A stretch of DNA of 64,000 nt from Agelaius tricolor (taxonomy: Eukaryota; Chordata; Aves; Passeriformes; Icteridae). Both the position numbers and the translations under genes were made by a program. The DNA is taken from contig JALJCS010000015.1 of the NCBI GenBank assembly GCA_023055355.1, forward strand, positions 14,118,501-14,182,500, read 5' to 3'. This document shows, in pieces, positions 25,401-40,400 of the stretch. How positions within the stretch are numbered: position 1 is the stretch's first letter; each line of letters opens with the position of its first letter. The notes beneath the pieces were generated by a model. The model saw nothing but the letters and a program-made list of their open reading frames with translations. It was not told where the DNA came from and did no database searches.

Positions 25401-28400
25401 TTGTGATGAGAGCAGAATTGCACAGAAACACCTAAAAAGCTTGTAGAGAATCCGTTCTGGGTGCTGGCAGTGTCAGGAATTATTTCCCAAGCAGTGCTTT
25501 GTATAACTCTCACAAAGGCTTCCCTAGGTTTATACAGGTGATCTAGAAAGGCCAGATTGCTGCAATAGAGGCTTTAGCCTGCTATGGTGACATGATACCT
25601 TGCATTTAAGCAGGGTAGTGTGTCCTCCAGGGAACCAGTAACCCTGTGAGAATTTCAAATCCTGCAGTGGGATTTACCTTGCCTTGTGAGACCTGCCATG
25701 AATTCCTGTGCTCATGTCCTGAGATTCATGTACTCTCTAAGCAACAAGGGAGGATCTTTGAGCACAAAGTGCCTTCATGTCCTCGAGAAGTAAAAGGGTC
25801 AAAAGGAAAGTATTTCCAGAGTTCATATAAACAAAATACACAGTTTTCTGAAAAGAGGCATTCCAGTTTGTTAGAAACCTTTTCTTCAGCATTTTGGAAA
25901 AGAAAGTGGTATGGTTTTTCTTTCTCCCTCTGAGGACTGGAGGTTTCTGACATCACCTTACAGTTTTAAAATCTTTTCTCTTGGGGTTCCAGGAGAAGAC
26001 TTTGACTTTTCAGGAGGTGAACGACCACTGATGATCTGCAGGAAGCAGGACCAGTCTCATTGCCTTGTCTTCTTTCCACCTTCCAAATTTTCCAGGTTTC
26101 AGCATGATCATCTCCATGATTCAGAAAGGCTGGAATCTATAGTTGTTAAGCTTTGCTACTCACTGAGTACAGTTTATAGTTCTGTGAAACTGATTCCCAA
26201 GTTCCAACTCTAGGAATTCAGAAATTATTTTAGTGGGTTTTAATCAGAGTGCAGAACATTTTCAAACATGTATGTAATCTTTAAAGTGCCCTTGAGGGGA
26301 CACTTGGCAGCGTGGGGTTGCCCAGCTCTGCCTCAATGTTGCAGTGTGTGCTGCAAGGCCTCTGTAAGAAACACCCAGGTCTGCAGTCTTCAAAGCAAAT
26401 ACTAACCTTGGCTGGTACGTGGTGATACTCACTACCAATACCAAGCCTTTTTTTTTCTTCCACAGGTGGCTGGTGGTGGAGGTGCTGATCCCCACAGGTG
26501 TGTACCTACTGCTAGGGGCTACTGTACAGTACCACAGGTTAACCACAGAGAATCCCAACAGCCTGGGGCTTCATTTATGCTAAGCACTTCACTAAACAAA
26601 TTGTAGAAACTGGTGTGTAGTTGAAGATGGTTGCCTTTGAAGTTGAGTAGCTGAGGAGTAGAAAGCAGATCCCAGTCCATCTTGCAGTCCTTGGGAAGCA
26701 AAACAATCAGCTGTGTCTCTCTGGAACAGTCAGTTCTTGCTAAAATTGGATGTGTGTGTTTTAGGGGTATTTTCAGCTCTCTTGTAGATGAAGATTAGGC
26801 TTCCAGCTGCTTTGTACAGACCTCCAAGAGAAAAAGATCAAGTGTGCTTGGAGCAGTTATATGTATTGCTGGCATGGGAATGCCCTGTGGTTATGGGATT
26901 CATCTGCCTGTGAGACAGAAGTGGGTAGGATTTGCACCAAACTATTCCAGTTGGATGATCAGTGGGTGTAGGTGTGTGCTGTGCTGTGCTGACAGATGGG
27001 AGCTGGGAGCCAGCATTCCCTACCTGGCACTCTTGCTGCAGGAGCAGCGTGCAGTGAGTCAGCGCTGCGGAGTCTCCACGCCGTAGTAAACAGAAGCCCA
27101 GGAAAATGTGCTGTCATCCCCTCAGTCTGTTAACTGGGAGTGATCCTGAGCTCTGACACTGCTCACCACTTTGCTCCCTGCACTCTTTGAGCTTGTGGTG
27201 ACTGCAGTTGTATCAGATGCTGCATAGTGTGAGAAAACTGTCAGGACTGGACTGGCATAAAAGAATGGAATTCTCATGGACTAACTCAGACTGAATCCAT
27301 GATAAATAATAAAAAACACAGTAGTGTAGAGTTCATGGACTGAAATGTCATGTTTTCATAACTGTTTGTGATGTTTGCATGAAGCTGCAGAAAACTTGTA
27401 ATGCATGTGTAGAACAGGTCCAGCTGTGGCTCTTCAGAGTCATTAAAATGTCTCTGTTACTCACTGAAAGGAGCTGACTGGTGCAATTAGTACAGTAATA
27501 AGCATCTCTGAAGTCTTGTGTCTGCATACAAAATGATGTCTATCTGTTTAAAACTCTGGGGAGCCTGATGTTTTGCTTGGGATTGTGCAGAGCTAAGTAG
27601 ACATCTTTTCATATTAAAATCTGTAGATCTTTTCTTTTTCTGAGAACACTTCTCAGTGTGCCCTAGGGATTTAGTCCCCTTAATTTCAACTAGACTGCTA
27701 TATTTTCTAAACCAAAAATGTATTGTTTGAACCTAGATGAATGTGTCTTATTCACTGACTTAATTCTGGTAAATCAAACCTTTTATTTCAAAAGCTCCAG
27801 CAGAGAGTCATTAAGCAAAACAGACTTCAAGCAAAAATGCACTTGTCACTATTATTGACATAGACTTAAAGGCATGCTCTAATATAAATGTAAGCCAATG
27901 GAAGGAAAGAGCTGAAAAGTATTAAGAGGTAGAAATGAATTTTTGTTTAGATAGGACTAAGGGAATCTGTTTTGTTTTCAGATGGGAGTTCTTTGTCCTA
28001 TGCCAAATCACATGCTTAAACCTCCAGCTGGGACACAGTGGTTTATCATGAGAATTGACAGCCTCCAGGGAGGAAGGCAGCAGCTCTGAAGTAATTTGGA
28101 AAGCAACAGTGGTCTTTGAAATGGAATTCTTAGAACATCCTGTCTATGGGATATTTATGAATCAAATGCTTAGCCTGTGAACTGCTAGAAGCTCCATGAT
28201 CGAGGAATTGTTGTAGACTTCTGGTGTTGAAAAATCTGTGCAAACTTGTAGGAGAAGCTGCTGTGTAGGAAATAAGCGGTGTGCAAGTGTGTCTTGCTGA
28301 GCTCTTATCGTCTGCTGTTAATGTTGGGGGAATTCTCCTGTTTAGCCAAGCATTCAAGTCACTGGTGTTACTGATGGAGTTCTCTCTGCAGATTGAGTTC

Positions 28401-31400
28401 TTGCTTTCTCATTTCCCCAAATGGACCAGTTCCTGTTTGTAGGATTTTGGAGCTGTTGGAGGTTATAGGCTGTCAGTAGTTAATAGAGTAGTAACAGAGT
28501 TTATGCCACAGACTTCTGTTGAAATTGCTTTAGTTACACAGAACTCTTCAGTTTGATCAGAGCTGTGGTCTGTGTACCAGATGTTGCAGAGAAGAATGAT
28601 GGGGGTTTTTTTTAATTTTTCACTTGCATATTTTCAACTGTATGTAAGAACTTTTTGTTATAAACGTGACACAGCAGGTTTGGCAATGCTTCCATCTAAA
28701 CAGGGTGGATAAGAAAAGGATTATTAGTTCTTGAAGCATTTGTTTTGGTTAACCCAGCTCAGGTTCTTTAAGCTGCTGCATCGTATTTTGTGGCATCCCA
28801 TTTCAATCCCAGTGAGACTCCTTTATTTTCCTTTTTTGTTTAAGTTATTAACCACTTCTCCATGTCTCCTATACTTGAAAATTAGGAGAGTGTCCTTTCA
28901 AGGGCAGAAACTGACAGCTCTTATGCCTTCACCTCCACTAGGTATGCTGTGGTGCCCAAGTCTGAGCTTTGGGTTGAGTAGGGTTAAAATGAGGAATTTT
29001 CTTTTTAAGAAATAGCGGCTGCACGACAACAGCAGTAGAAGTGGAGTTGCTTCTCTGAGGCAATCTTATTTCTCTTCCAAGGCTCCTGGCTCCATTTCCC
29101 AATAGACTTCATTGTTTCTGTTGCTTTTGTTATTCTCTTTTAATGAGATTGTCCTCTTCCCCTCTTAAGACCTATTGCTTTCTACAGAGTGAAAGCAGAG
29201 AGCAATAAACTGGGATTTTTGCTTTACCCAGTCCTACTACCCTCATTTCCCACAAAGTTTCCCTATTTCCAAATGAGCTCTTTAGATTATTTTGATTAGC
29301 ATAGCTCCTCCATGTCCAAGCTACAGGACTCTCCCACGCTGTCCCCTTTGGGAGAAACCAGTACTGGAGATAATAGAGCAAACACTGACCTTTACTTCTA
29401 TTGGGATAAATGACAGTATTGCAACTATCTTAAAAATGTAATTGTTTCTTATCCCAGGAGTCTCTCACAGTGTGAATGGAAGCCAGTTGAGCTTCTGGAG
29501 GACAGTAGAGCAGGTTTAACCCTGAATTCTGCTGCAATGCACCCTAATTGTTCTCTGCAGCCTTTTATTGTGTGGCCGCTAGATAGAGATTGTGGTCCTG
29601 TAACCTCCTGTGTGCGACATCTGTGGTGTGGTTTCTGCAGATAGATTCCTTATGTTCAAATTTTTGGAGTACATAATTTAGTTTAACTTTGTTGGGTGTT
29701 AAATCTGGATTCAGCTCTTTGGGTGATGGGGGACAACTTTCTTAAAGACTTTGAGAACTTGAGCGTTCTTTGAAAAAAATACACAAGAATCCTGCTTGCC
29801 AGAATCCAGAGCATTATGAATTGACTGTGGATGTGGATCTTGGTTTGATCCCTGGCTCGGTGCTGCATTGTTTGGAGTCCGGCAGTGGCTGGCTTTTGGA
29901 CAGCGTGTCCTAGAGCGAACTTGTGCAATACTGTCAGCAGCTGTAATTACCACAGGAATTCTGCTGAGGAGTAACTGCTAGACATTTGTCGGGCTGCTGA
30001 TTGTGTTGGGAAGCCTTGCATTTAATTAATCAGCACTCTTTTTTTTTTTTTTTTTTTCCCGTTTCCCTTGACCAGATGAATTTGATGCCTACATTATCGT
30101 GTCCTTCGTAAATGCCACACTGGTGCTGTCCATCGGAGAGACTGTAGAGGAAGTGACTGACTCTGGATTCCTGGGCACTACACCAACCTTGTCCTGCTCT
30201 CTTCTTGGTGATGATGCTTTGGTACAGGTAATGGAGAGCTGCTTCTTACATGTCTACTGTCTGCCACTCTCGGCTTACTGCACGGATGTGATTTCTGCGG
30301 TAGTGCAACACATGTCTAAAGCTGTGGATTGGCAGAGAATGATGCTGATTCAGCCTTTCCCTTTTTATATCTTGCTAAGTGAAACTGGACAAGTTCAAAA
30401 TGGTCCTAATCTCCTTCAGTAGTTCCTTGCTATGGTTGAAAGATGCAGTTCTCCCAGCTGGCAAGAATCATCCTGCTGGTTCTGCCTGGTGCATAGTTCA
30501 GATCACTCGCTGCCAGGAGTGGTTCTTGCCTTTGGGTGCTGCTGAGTCAGAACCACCAGTGAAAGGGGAGTTGTGAAGAGGTGGTAAATACAGAATTGAT
30601 GTGGGTTTTTTTTCCTTCAGGTTTATCCAGATGGGATCCGGCATATCCGAGCAGATAAGAGAGTAAATGAATGGAAGACACCAGGAAAGAAAACCATTGT
30701 AAAATGTGCTGTGAACCAAAGACAAGTAGTGATAGCACTGACTGGAGGAGAACTGGTTTACTTTGAGATGGACCCGGTATGTGTGTTAATATTGTGAATG
30801 AGTTTGGAAGAGTGAGGTATGGGTTAGGAAATAGTTTAAAAATTGCGATATTGTTTATATAACAAATCCAAAGCATCATTTTAAAACAAAGTATCTAATA
30901 AAAAGTCTTACATTTTTCTCTCTCAGTCAGGACAGCTGAATGAGTACACAGAGAGAAAGGAGATGTCGGCTGACGTCGTTTGCATGAGCCTGGCCAACGT
31001 TCCCCCTGGGGAGCAGCGTTCCCGGTTCCTTGCTGTTGGACTGGTGGACAACACTGTCAGAATTATTTCACTTGACCCTTCAGTGAGTAGCTGCTCTGGT
31101 TTTACCCTTTCATTGGTTTGAAATGTTCAGAAGGATCCTCCAAAGGTGGACTGTAACCATCCAAACTGTCTTTCCGTATTCAGATGGGTGAGCAGGAATG
31201 GACAGCTTGCATGGTTTTTCTCTGCTGGTTGGCAGGAAGCATGGCCCTTGATCCTTCCCTCTAACAGATACTCTGGTTTTATTGAGAATTACTTATGCCT
31301 CTGGAGGTTCAGTTGACGGGTCACAAAATAATTTTCTTTCATTGTTTTGTTTTAGGTGGGTTTTTTGTTGGGTTTCCCCCTCTCATCTCCCTCTTTGTAC

Positions 31401-34400
31401 CTGTATTAAAAGACTTATTCTGCAGGCAAGTTGGCAGCAAACCAAACTTACTGTTCATCTGCCTGCAACAGATGAGGTGTTCAAAGCTGGTTGTAGTAAC
31501 CTAAATTTTCCTTAGGTCACTCCATGCTAAATAGGAGCAAATGGTGCTAGAACAGTTTGGAAGGATCCAGTTTAGGGCCAGGCAGCTACCGCTCCTGCTT
31601 GCCAAAATGCATAGAGCCAGCATCTGTTATAACTTTTTTTCTTTTTTTCCGTGAATACTTCTTTCTGGAAGATCTAAAAGGGCATCTTTAAACTCCTTAG
31701 GTGGAGCTTGAATCCTGTCTTGCTGTGCCAAGCCTTGCTGATTGGTGTTGTCCCTGTGTCCTGTTTCCCCCAGGATTGCTTACAGCCCCTGAGTATGCAG
31801 GCACTGCCTGCACAGCCCGAGTCGCTGTGCATCGTGGAGATGGGTGGCACAGAGAAGCAGGATGAGCTGGGAGAGAGGGGCTCCATTGGCTTTCTGTACC
31901 TGAACATTGGACTGCAGGTGAGGGGTTCTTGCCTGATTCTGGCAGGTTTGTCTTGAGGAGCTTTTGCTTGAAAGTGGATTGTTAAAATAGCCCTGTCATC
32001 ATGCAGTGCAACACAAAGCCTGGCATCCCTCTTTGTTACAATGTGTTTGACAACCCAGACTGGGGAATTCACTGTGTGACTTCATAGAGGTGTGAGTTTC
32101 CCCATACATTTTTAGACTAAAGACTAGTCAAAAGACAGTGTATTATACCAGATTTTATGTAGGACAGACTGTGCTTTTTCCATTCAAGAAGGAAGTATAT
32201 TTAAAGAAATATTTCTGGGTGAAATGTTGAGCAGCTCTTTAAAAACTGCCTGTAGGGCAGAGTGTCAAACAAGTAACTGCCCACAAGCAGAGGCTCTGCT
32301 CTAATAACTTTGCTGTTTCACAACTTTTTGTTACATCCAGTACAGATTCTCTGATCTTTGATGAAAAAAAGTTGTTTTGACAACTCAGCATGTGGTAAAA
32401 ATAATCATCACAGTTTAGGTTCTTCCACATGCCACAAATTTGGTGTCACAATGCAATCTCTTTTTGAGGAGCATGAGTTTTTGGGTAAATCCTTTGTACC
32501 AAGAGGGATAGGGATCTGGAATTCACCCTCAGGTTCTTATGGCTTGTGTGATACACTAAAGTCCTCAGTCTGTGTTCTATTTTGGAGGCAGTCCTTTCTG
32601 CCCTGTGCTTTGCTATTAAAAGTGTGGCTGTAGGGGAAAATTGTACTAACAGCCGGGAAAACAAACAGCTAATTCTTCAGAAACTGCCTCTCAATTGTTT
32701 TGAATGATGCACATAGTAAGTTACTCCTTACCTTCAACCTGGGCCCTGTTGTTTTGCTGCTGCCAAGAACGGTGTGCTGCTGCGGACCGTCCTGGACCCC
32801 GTCACTGGCGACCTGTCCGACACCAGGACCCGATACCTCGGCTCCCGGCCCGTCAAACTCTTCCGTGTCCGAATGCAAGGCCAGGAGGCGGTAAGGGAGG
32901 AGAGCTCCTGCAGGGGTGCAGATCCATTCCCCAGACACCACATCCCAGATTTTCTTACGGTGGGCAGGGTGGGGAAGCATCTCTGCAGCACAGCAGGACC
33001 TTCTGGGTAAGGGTGGGAAGTAGAATGACTTCATTATGGAGCTGCCTGGCCGCAGCTTGTTCTTTCACAAACAGCCTTGTTCTTACTCCCCTTACTGCTG
33101 TCTAGTGCTGCCCTGCCTTCTGTGAACTAGGATTCATCTGACCCTTAGGCTGTGTTTACAGTGTGCTTGGAGAGGTCTGAGCAGGTTCTTGGGCTGAGAG
33201 AATACATCTTGCCTGCTGGAATGCACAGAGATGCAGAGAGCTCTGTGCAGAAAACTTACCCTTGAATGCTTGATGCAGTGAATGGTTGTGTCCTTGCATG
33301 TTGAGAATAGCTCAGCCAAGGGCTGGACAGCTGCCATACATGGTTCAAGGAAAATATCTGCAAGATTTGGCATAGAAGGAAGAATGTGTTTCATCAGAAG
33401 TGCCATTTCCAGCCCTTCTGATGTGGCACTGGGGAAATCAGCCACCCCCTGCTTGACTCATTTTTGGATGACACCTTCAGAGTTGAGAAATAATGCTGAT
33501 CAGCGTAGGGAGCTGGATCTGGGAATTTGAGCTCAGCTGTAGTGTTAAGGTGCACTGGGTGAATTTCTTCAACTTGCTCCTGCCAGCTTGGAGATGAGGA
33601 GCTTTGCAGCTCTAGCAGAGAATACCTGTAGAATAACTGAGAATAATCTCTCTCTGCTTTGAGATCAGCTGTTGTCACTCAGGCCGAAACTAAGATTGCA
33701 CTGAGACTCATTTAGCCAAATGTATAAAGCTGAAAAGTTTGGAAGTCAATCTGCTTCCTTTTTTCTCATAATTTGGTCTAGGCTAGTGATGATTTTTAGT
33801 AAATTTCACTACAAGTGCTACAGCACTTGGATTATGACAAAGCAGTAAATATTTATTTTAAAAGACTTGTTCCCATTAGAACAAGCTATTTAAAAAAGGA
33901 GAAATTAGAGTATTGTTGGTCTTGGCTTTTATAGGTAGCAGTAGAAGATCTTGGCTTTTACAGTGGTGTCAGTGCACCTCAGTTGGACTATTTGTTGTCT
34001 TGACAGTGCTTTAAAGTTCCTTTTCATGCCATATTCGATTTCCAGAAAAAAACTGAAAGTAAGGAGTGTCTCTTCAGGTGTTCTCTGAGCTGGGTGGGGT
34101 CCACCCACAAGAATTCAGTTGTTCCAGTGGAAAAGAGTTGGGCACTGTACATGCATTCCTATTGCATAAAGTGAGCTTGCCTCTATTCCCAGACCTAATA
34201 AATTTGTTGCCTGTCTTTCCCAGGTGCTGGCCATGTCAAGCCGTTCCTGGCTTAGTTATTCCTATCAATCACGCTTCCACCTGACTCCCCTGTCTTATGA
34301 GACACTGGAGTTTGCATCTGGTTTTGCTTCTGAGCAGTGCCCTGAGGGCATTGTGGCCATCTCCACAAACACATTGAGGTAAGCATCAGAGGGGAAACAC

Positions 34401-37400
34401 AAGTGCTTATGGGCTGGGGTGCCAGGCAGGTGAAGCGGTGGTGAATTCCACCTGACATTCAAAAGGAAAGAGGTAAAGTGACTTTACTTCAAAAATATTT
34501 TTAATTATGGATAATGATTTGGTTGGAAAAACTTGGATGGGTTTCAGAAAACAGACAATTTAAGGAAAGTTATGCTGTCAAAAATAAGTGGGGTGTCCTT
34601 CTCAGATTTGTATTTTCTATCTTTTTAAAATAAGTGTAATTCAAGTTACTCTTCAATTCTCTGATCCTTAGAGAGGGAAGCTTTTAATAAATGTGGATAA
34701 ATGTGGACCTATTATGTATTAGAGTCTTGTGGTTTGTGATCTGAATTGGCTGCTTTGCAGGAAATGAACCACGTGATTTCAGAAACCAGAGGCATGACAG
34801 GGATGTGTTTGTTGCCTTTTTTTAAAGATCAGCTGAGATACTAAAAAGATAAATTAAAATAATGGACCACAAATTCAGATGCTGTGCTGTATGCACTTGA
34901 ACAGGCACTTTTTTCATATCTGTCCTCATTGAAATATTACAGCATTCATTGCTTTTAAAGGAGCCATTCTTTCTGGAAAGACTTGTGGTTTTTAGACACC
35001 AAATGCCAGAAGAACTGGCATTTCAGCTAGCAAGTCACAGGAAGAAAGAGCTGGCATTGCATTTTTCATACTCCTTTTAATTGAAGTGCCTCTGAGGAGC
35101 ATTTGATTGTATGTCAAAGTCAGTGTCACATTTAGATTCAGATGATGTGTTCCCCAAACGTGCACTTTCCTTCTTCCATGTGCTCTTTGTTCCTCTTGGG
35201 ATAGACTAGCTTCAGCACCAGTCAGAACACATCCTGGGACAGAAAGAGCCCTCAAAGACCTCGTGCTGCAGCACACACCTGTCTCACACCATGGGCTCTC
35301 ATTTTAGGATGTTGGTTTTGCTCTGCTCTCTGGAGCTGTTTGCTAGTTGCTGTCTGGCCTGAGAAAGGTGCTACTCCTCTCTAGCACTAGTCAGCTTCAC
35401 AAAGAAGAAGTTCCATTCCAGTTTCATTCTCTTGGACAGCTGTTTTTAGGTTGTATTCAACACATGTCATGTCTTTATCCCCCAGGATTTTGGCACTGGA
35501 GAAGCTGGGAGCAGTCTTCAACCAGGTTGCCTTCCCATTGCAGTACACACCCCGAAAATTTGTCATTCACCCAGAGAGCAACAACCTGATCATCATTGAG
35601 ACAGACCACAACGCTTACACTGAGGCCACCAAGGCACAGAGGAAGCAGCAAATGGCTGAGGTAATTGGGCTGGGGGGCAGGTGCACCCATCTGTTCCCCA
35701 GAGGGGACTTCTGCATCTCCCTCCTCATTAATTCCCAGCTGCCATTACCTGCAAGGCTTTCAGCCTGTGTGAATGCAGGGACTGGATGAGGAGTGGAGAT
35801 CTGCCTCAAAACACACATTTCAGCAGAATGCACCACTTTCTAGTGTTCCTCCTTTGCACGTTGTTAGAGCAGATTTTAAGAACCACCATTTAAGAACCAC
35901 CCTAGTGGAGGATGGTCTTGCTTGCATAACACTGTTCTGTGGGGTTTCTGTGGTTGCTTGAGGGTGCTTGCATTTCAGTGGGTTGTTTATTTTCTTCTCA
36001 GGATTGTTTCCAGGGTTGTTGATTTGGGGAAACAGCTCCCCAGACCACAGTTAGTGGGGCAGGGCAGAGCTGACACAGCCATGCTCTGAGCTGTAGAGGC
36101 TCCCTGGGGAATAAGCTCAGGCTGGGTGGAAGCTTTGGGACTTAATGGGTTTTATGTCTTCACAGGCAGTACCTTTCCCCAGAATACCTGGGCTTAGGCA
36201 AAACAGGGAGGTTGTATTCTATGCATCAGCATACTGGGGAAGGAAATCACTGAGCTGTTGTTTTCTCCTGTCCCTTAATGCTGTAGGAAATGGTGGAGGC
36301 TGCAGGTGAGGATGAGAGGGAGCTGGCTGCAGAAATGGCTGCAGCCTTTCTGAACGAGAATCTTCCTGAGTCCATCTTTGGTGCTCCCAAGGCAGGGAAT
36401 GGTCAGTGGGCCTCTGTTATCAGAGTTATGAACCCCATCCAGGGAAATACATTAGATCTGGTTCAGCTGGAGCAGAATGAAGCTGCTTTCAGGTAAGAAG
36501 TATTGCCTGTGCACCAAGAGTCCCTGCTTGTGATGAGTCTTAGGTGTTTTTTTCCTTTTGCTTATCAGTTACTGAGTTGAAATCCAGATGGAACATATTA
36601 TCAAGAGACTGGCTTGAAATTCCAGAAGTGGTTTGTCTTGCCTTTCCTTCCCTTCCAACCCTAATCTTGTCCTCATGTGGCATTAAGAGTTTGTGGTGCT
36701 CCAAATGTGGTTGCTGTACCTCAGTGCCTAAAGAACATCACAGGGGTGTAAATGACAGATAAGAGAGCTGGGAACAAGAGAATTTGCTGTTATCTCTCAC
36801 TTTTCCTTCTTATCCAGATTAACTGAGGATAGATTAAATGGAAAGGGAAGTGTTAGACTGGAGGGGAAAACCAACACAATAACCATGAAGAATAGCAAGT
36901 GCCTCAGCAGGTGAAGTAGAGTTAGGTCATGTTAGTCCAAAAGGCTGACCTGCCATTTCCAACCTGCCTGAGCTATTTACTGAGCAGGAAATAACACTGG
37001 AAGATGAGGAAAGCTATTTGTATATGTTCCAATGGGAACAGCCTTTGAAAAATAGCTTCTAGTAGAGTTATACACATCACTAGGCAGTGTCCAGCTTGTG
37101 AAAATGTAAAGTAACAGTGGACATTGTGAAAATATAAAATGCTTTGGGCATATGTGACAGATAGAACACACATGGAGAGTGTAGTGTGGAAGAATGAACA
37201 AATCTGCATTAAACATTTCTGCAAGGAGGAAAAATGACCTCTTGAAAGGCAATGTCAGAGTTGAAGGGTTGGACTCTCAAATCTCTGCTGGGCAGGTGCA
37301 GGTTGTGCTGTCAGGGATCCAGTCTGGGTGGGCAGCATCAGTGTGGTGATGGCACTGATGTCCTGGTGTGTCCTGTCCTTTCAGCGTGGCTGTGTGCCGC

Positions 37401-40400
37401 TTCTCCAACACCGGTGATGAGTGGTACGTGCTGGTGGGAGTCGCCAAGGACCTGATTCTGAACCCACGCTCCGTTGCTGGGGGGTTTGTCTACACATACA
37501 AGCTGGTCAACAGTGGTGAGAAGCTGGAGTTTCTGCACAAGGTGAGGGGAGTGATGGGGTCATTTCCAGGCTGAGTGTTGGAGTAGCTCTTACTTGCCTG
37601 AGTGCTGCAGTAATACTGCCTTGGAGAAAATTAGCTGCCTCCTACAAAATAATTTGGTACTTCTTCTGCAGAGCTGAGGATTGAACACACATCTTGCAAG
37701 AGTCCTAATTTTACTCATCTGATTGGGTAAATTGGAAAGGAGCAGTGTTTTTCTTACCCCTGTTAGGGAGGGAAGGGAAATGGCTCTGTTTGCTTTCTGG
37801 AATATGAGCTCAGAGAGCTGCTTAAGCACTTGTTTACAGAGCAAATTCATCCTTGGGTTACTTGAACCTTGATGCTAAGACTGTCAGTCCTTGGCTGACC
37901 ATGTTCAGCTGTTGTGAACTGTCATCTTCCTTGGATGCTGTTTGATTGTGTGTAGAAATGATTAGTGACCAACTTGTTTGATAGGTCTCAAGGGCTTCAG
38001 CAAAAGTTTCAGCAGAAAAATTACTGTTCTTCTCACATGCTTCCAGCATGGCTGAGATTTGAGCAGATGAGCACATGGAAAGGAATGTTGTGGCTTACTC
38101 ACTTCCTAGAGTCCTGATGCAGTGAGTGGGTTCTGTCCTGGACCACGGCCTTTTCTTCTGCCACTGAACACCCACTGGGAAGTTGACAGAGCTGAAGTTG
38201 TGAAATAAACTTTTCTTAACCAGTGCAGCCAAGCTAGGAATGCTATAACTGGAAACTCTCTACATGTTCTTCTTCTCTGCTGTGGCTGATCATTTTGGAT
38301 TGATTAGATTTTTCAGACAGTAACCCCATCTGAGTTACTGAAATTGTGAACACACTGCAGTTGTTCATATTTAACAATTTCTTTGGTGGCAATGTCAGAT
38401 GGCTGAATTACATTCATGCCTTGCTTTAAAAACAGTCTGGACAGATTTAGGCAAAGTCTAAAGTTTTTTCTGTTGGTTGTAAACCAAAACTAAGAATTGA
38501 GGCAACCAGACCCTTGTCTTCTTTTGCTGCCTGCCCAGTATGGGGTTCTTACAGCAGTCCTTCAGGTGCACTGCCAGCAGTGTGTGTGTGAGTGCCTATG
38601 GCTCTCTTATCTCTGTGTGATATCTGCTTCTGTCAAAAGGCCTGTGAGGGACTGACCTGTTGCCTCTCCTGTAGAAAAAGATTGTTATTAGCCTTTTACA
38701 TTGGAAGCCTTGGTACAGGCCAGTGAACTTCAGCCATATCATTAGCTGAATCTGGTCTGAAGGTTTATGTAAGGTTAGCTCTCTTAATGATGAGGATTGC
38801 ACAATATTCCTCTTCCCTCTCTAGACCCCAGTGGAGGAGGTTCCTGCAGCCATTGCTCCATTCCAAGGCCGAGTGTTAATTGGAGTTGGGAAGCTCCTGC
38901 GTGTGTATGACCTGGGCAAGAAGAAACTGCTTCGGAAATGTGAGAACAAGGTACTGCCTTCTGTTCCTGAGCAGAGCTGTCCATTTGGAACAAGTAATAC
39001 TTTGCAGCCAGAGTGAAACACGGGGTTTAGCTGCTACTCCAGCCCAAGTGTGTCTATTTGGTCATCAAAGCTGTGTCTTTACCTTGCTGGATGCATCTAT
39101 CTAGAGGAGTGCTGGACTAGACTGGGCTGTTGTGCTGCCCCTCTGCATCCCCCACACACACCATTTTCTTATCACCTTTCTGACAGTAGTGCTGCAAGTT
39201 CCTTTTTGTCCCAGCTCAGTTACTGACCATGTGCAGAGGTCTGTACAGACTGTTCCTTTGGCTGCTGCAAATGTGAGAGGTCCTAGAGAGATAGAACAGA
39301 ATTGCTGGAAATATTTTGTTAGTTTGGGTGATCAGAAGCTGAAGGGTGCATATGACCACCTCATCAGATCCCCAGAATGCTGAAAAGGTGATTTTCTCTT
39401 TAAAATAGGTGGTCCTTTTTGCTGAGCATCTCTGGTGCTTTAGGAAAAGAAATTGCAGAGCATGATTTTCTAACTTAATTGCCTGCTCCTCCCTCTCTCG
39501 TGCAAGCTGCAGAACCTGTGCCAGTAGCTCATTACTGAACAAAAGAACTCCAGCAAGCTAACAGACAGCCTGGGAACTTGCAGGGGAGCTTTTTTTTTTT
39601 TTTTTTTTTTTGGTGTGGTTTTGTTAGTTTGGTTTTTTTCCCTAAAGGATGACTCACATGAAAAATTGAAGCTTTCCTTTTTGGGCCTTCCATGACCAGG
39701 TAGTGAGGAGACATGGAAGCAATGCCTGCTGGTAGGGATGTCCTGGCATCTCCAATCATGGGCTCACCAGCAGCACTTGTTCCCTGGACAGTGTTCATAC
39801 AGAGAAGGCTGTGGATGCCATGTGGTGCATATTAGGTTGCCCTGTATTGATGGTGTATTTAGAGTGGGACTGTAGTATGGCAGAAATGAGGGTATTTTTG
39901 GAGGAATGATGGGAAGTGGGGAGTGAGCTGCAGTTCACGGAGGAAAAAAGAGTGTTTCAGTTGGAATAGGGTTATACTTCCCTGTTTGAAGCACTGAGGT
40001 TTTGTCCTTTCTCTCTCAAAAGCACATTGCCAACTACATCTGTGGGATCCAAACCATTGGGCACAGAGTGATTGTTTCAGATGTTCAGGAGAGTTTCATC
40101 TGGGTGCGTTACAAAAGGAATGAGAACCAGCTCATTATCTTTGCTGATGACACTTACCCCCGGTGGGTCACTACAGCAACGCTCCTGGATTACGACACCG
40201 TGGCTGGGGCAGACAAGTTTGGTAACATCTGTGTGGTGAGTGTGCTTTGCTGAAGTTGGGGCTTTTTGGACATATTTTCCCTTAAAACATCCATGATTTA
40301 TCTTAAAAGAATGAGAATCTGTCATTAGCTGGAGACAACGCCCTGTACCACTGACTTGTTTTCATGGGATGGCTCTGTCATAGTGGGCTGCAGTTTATCT

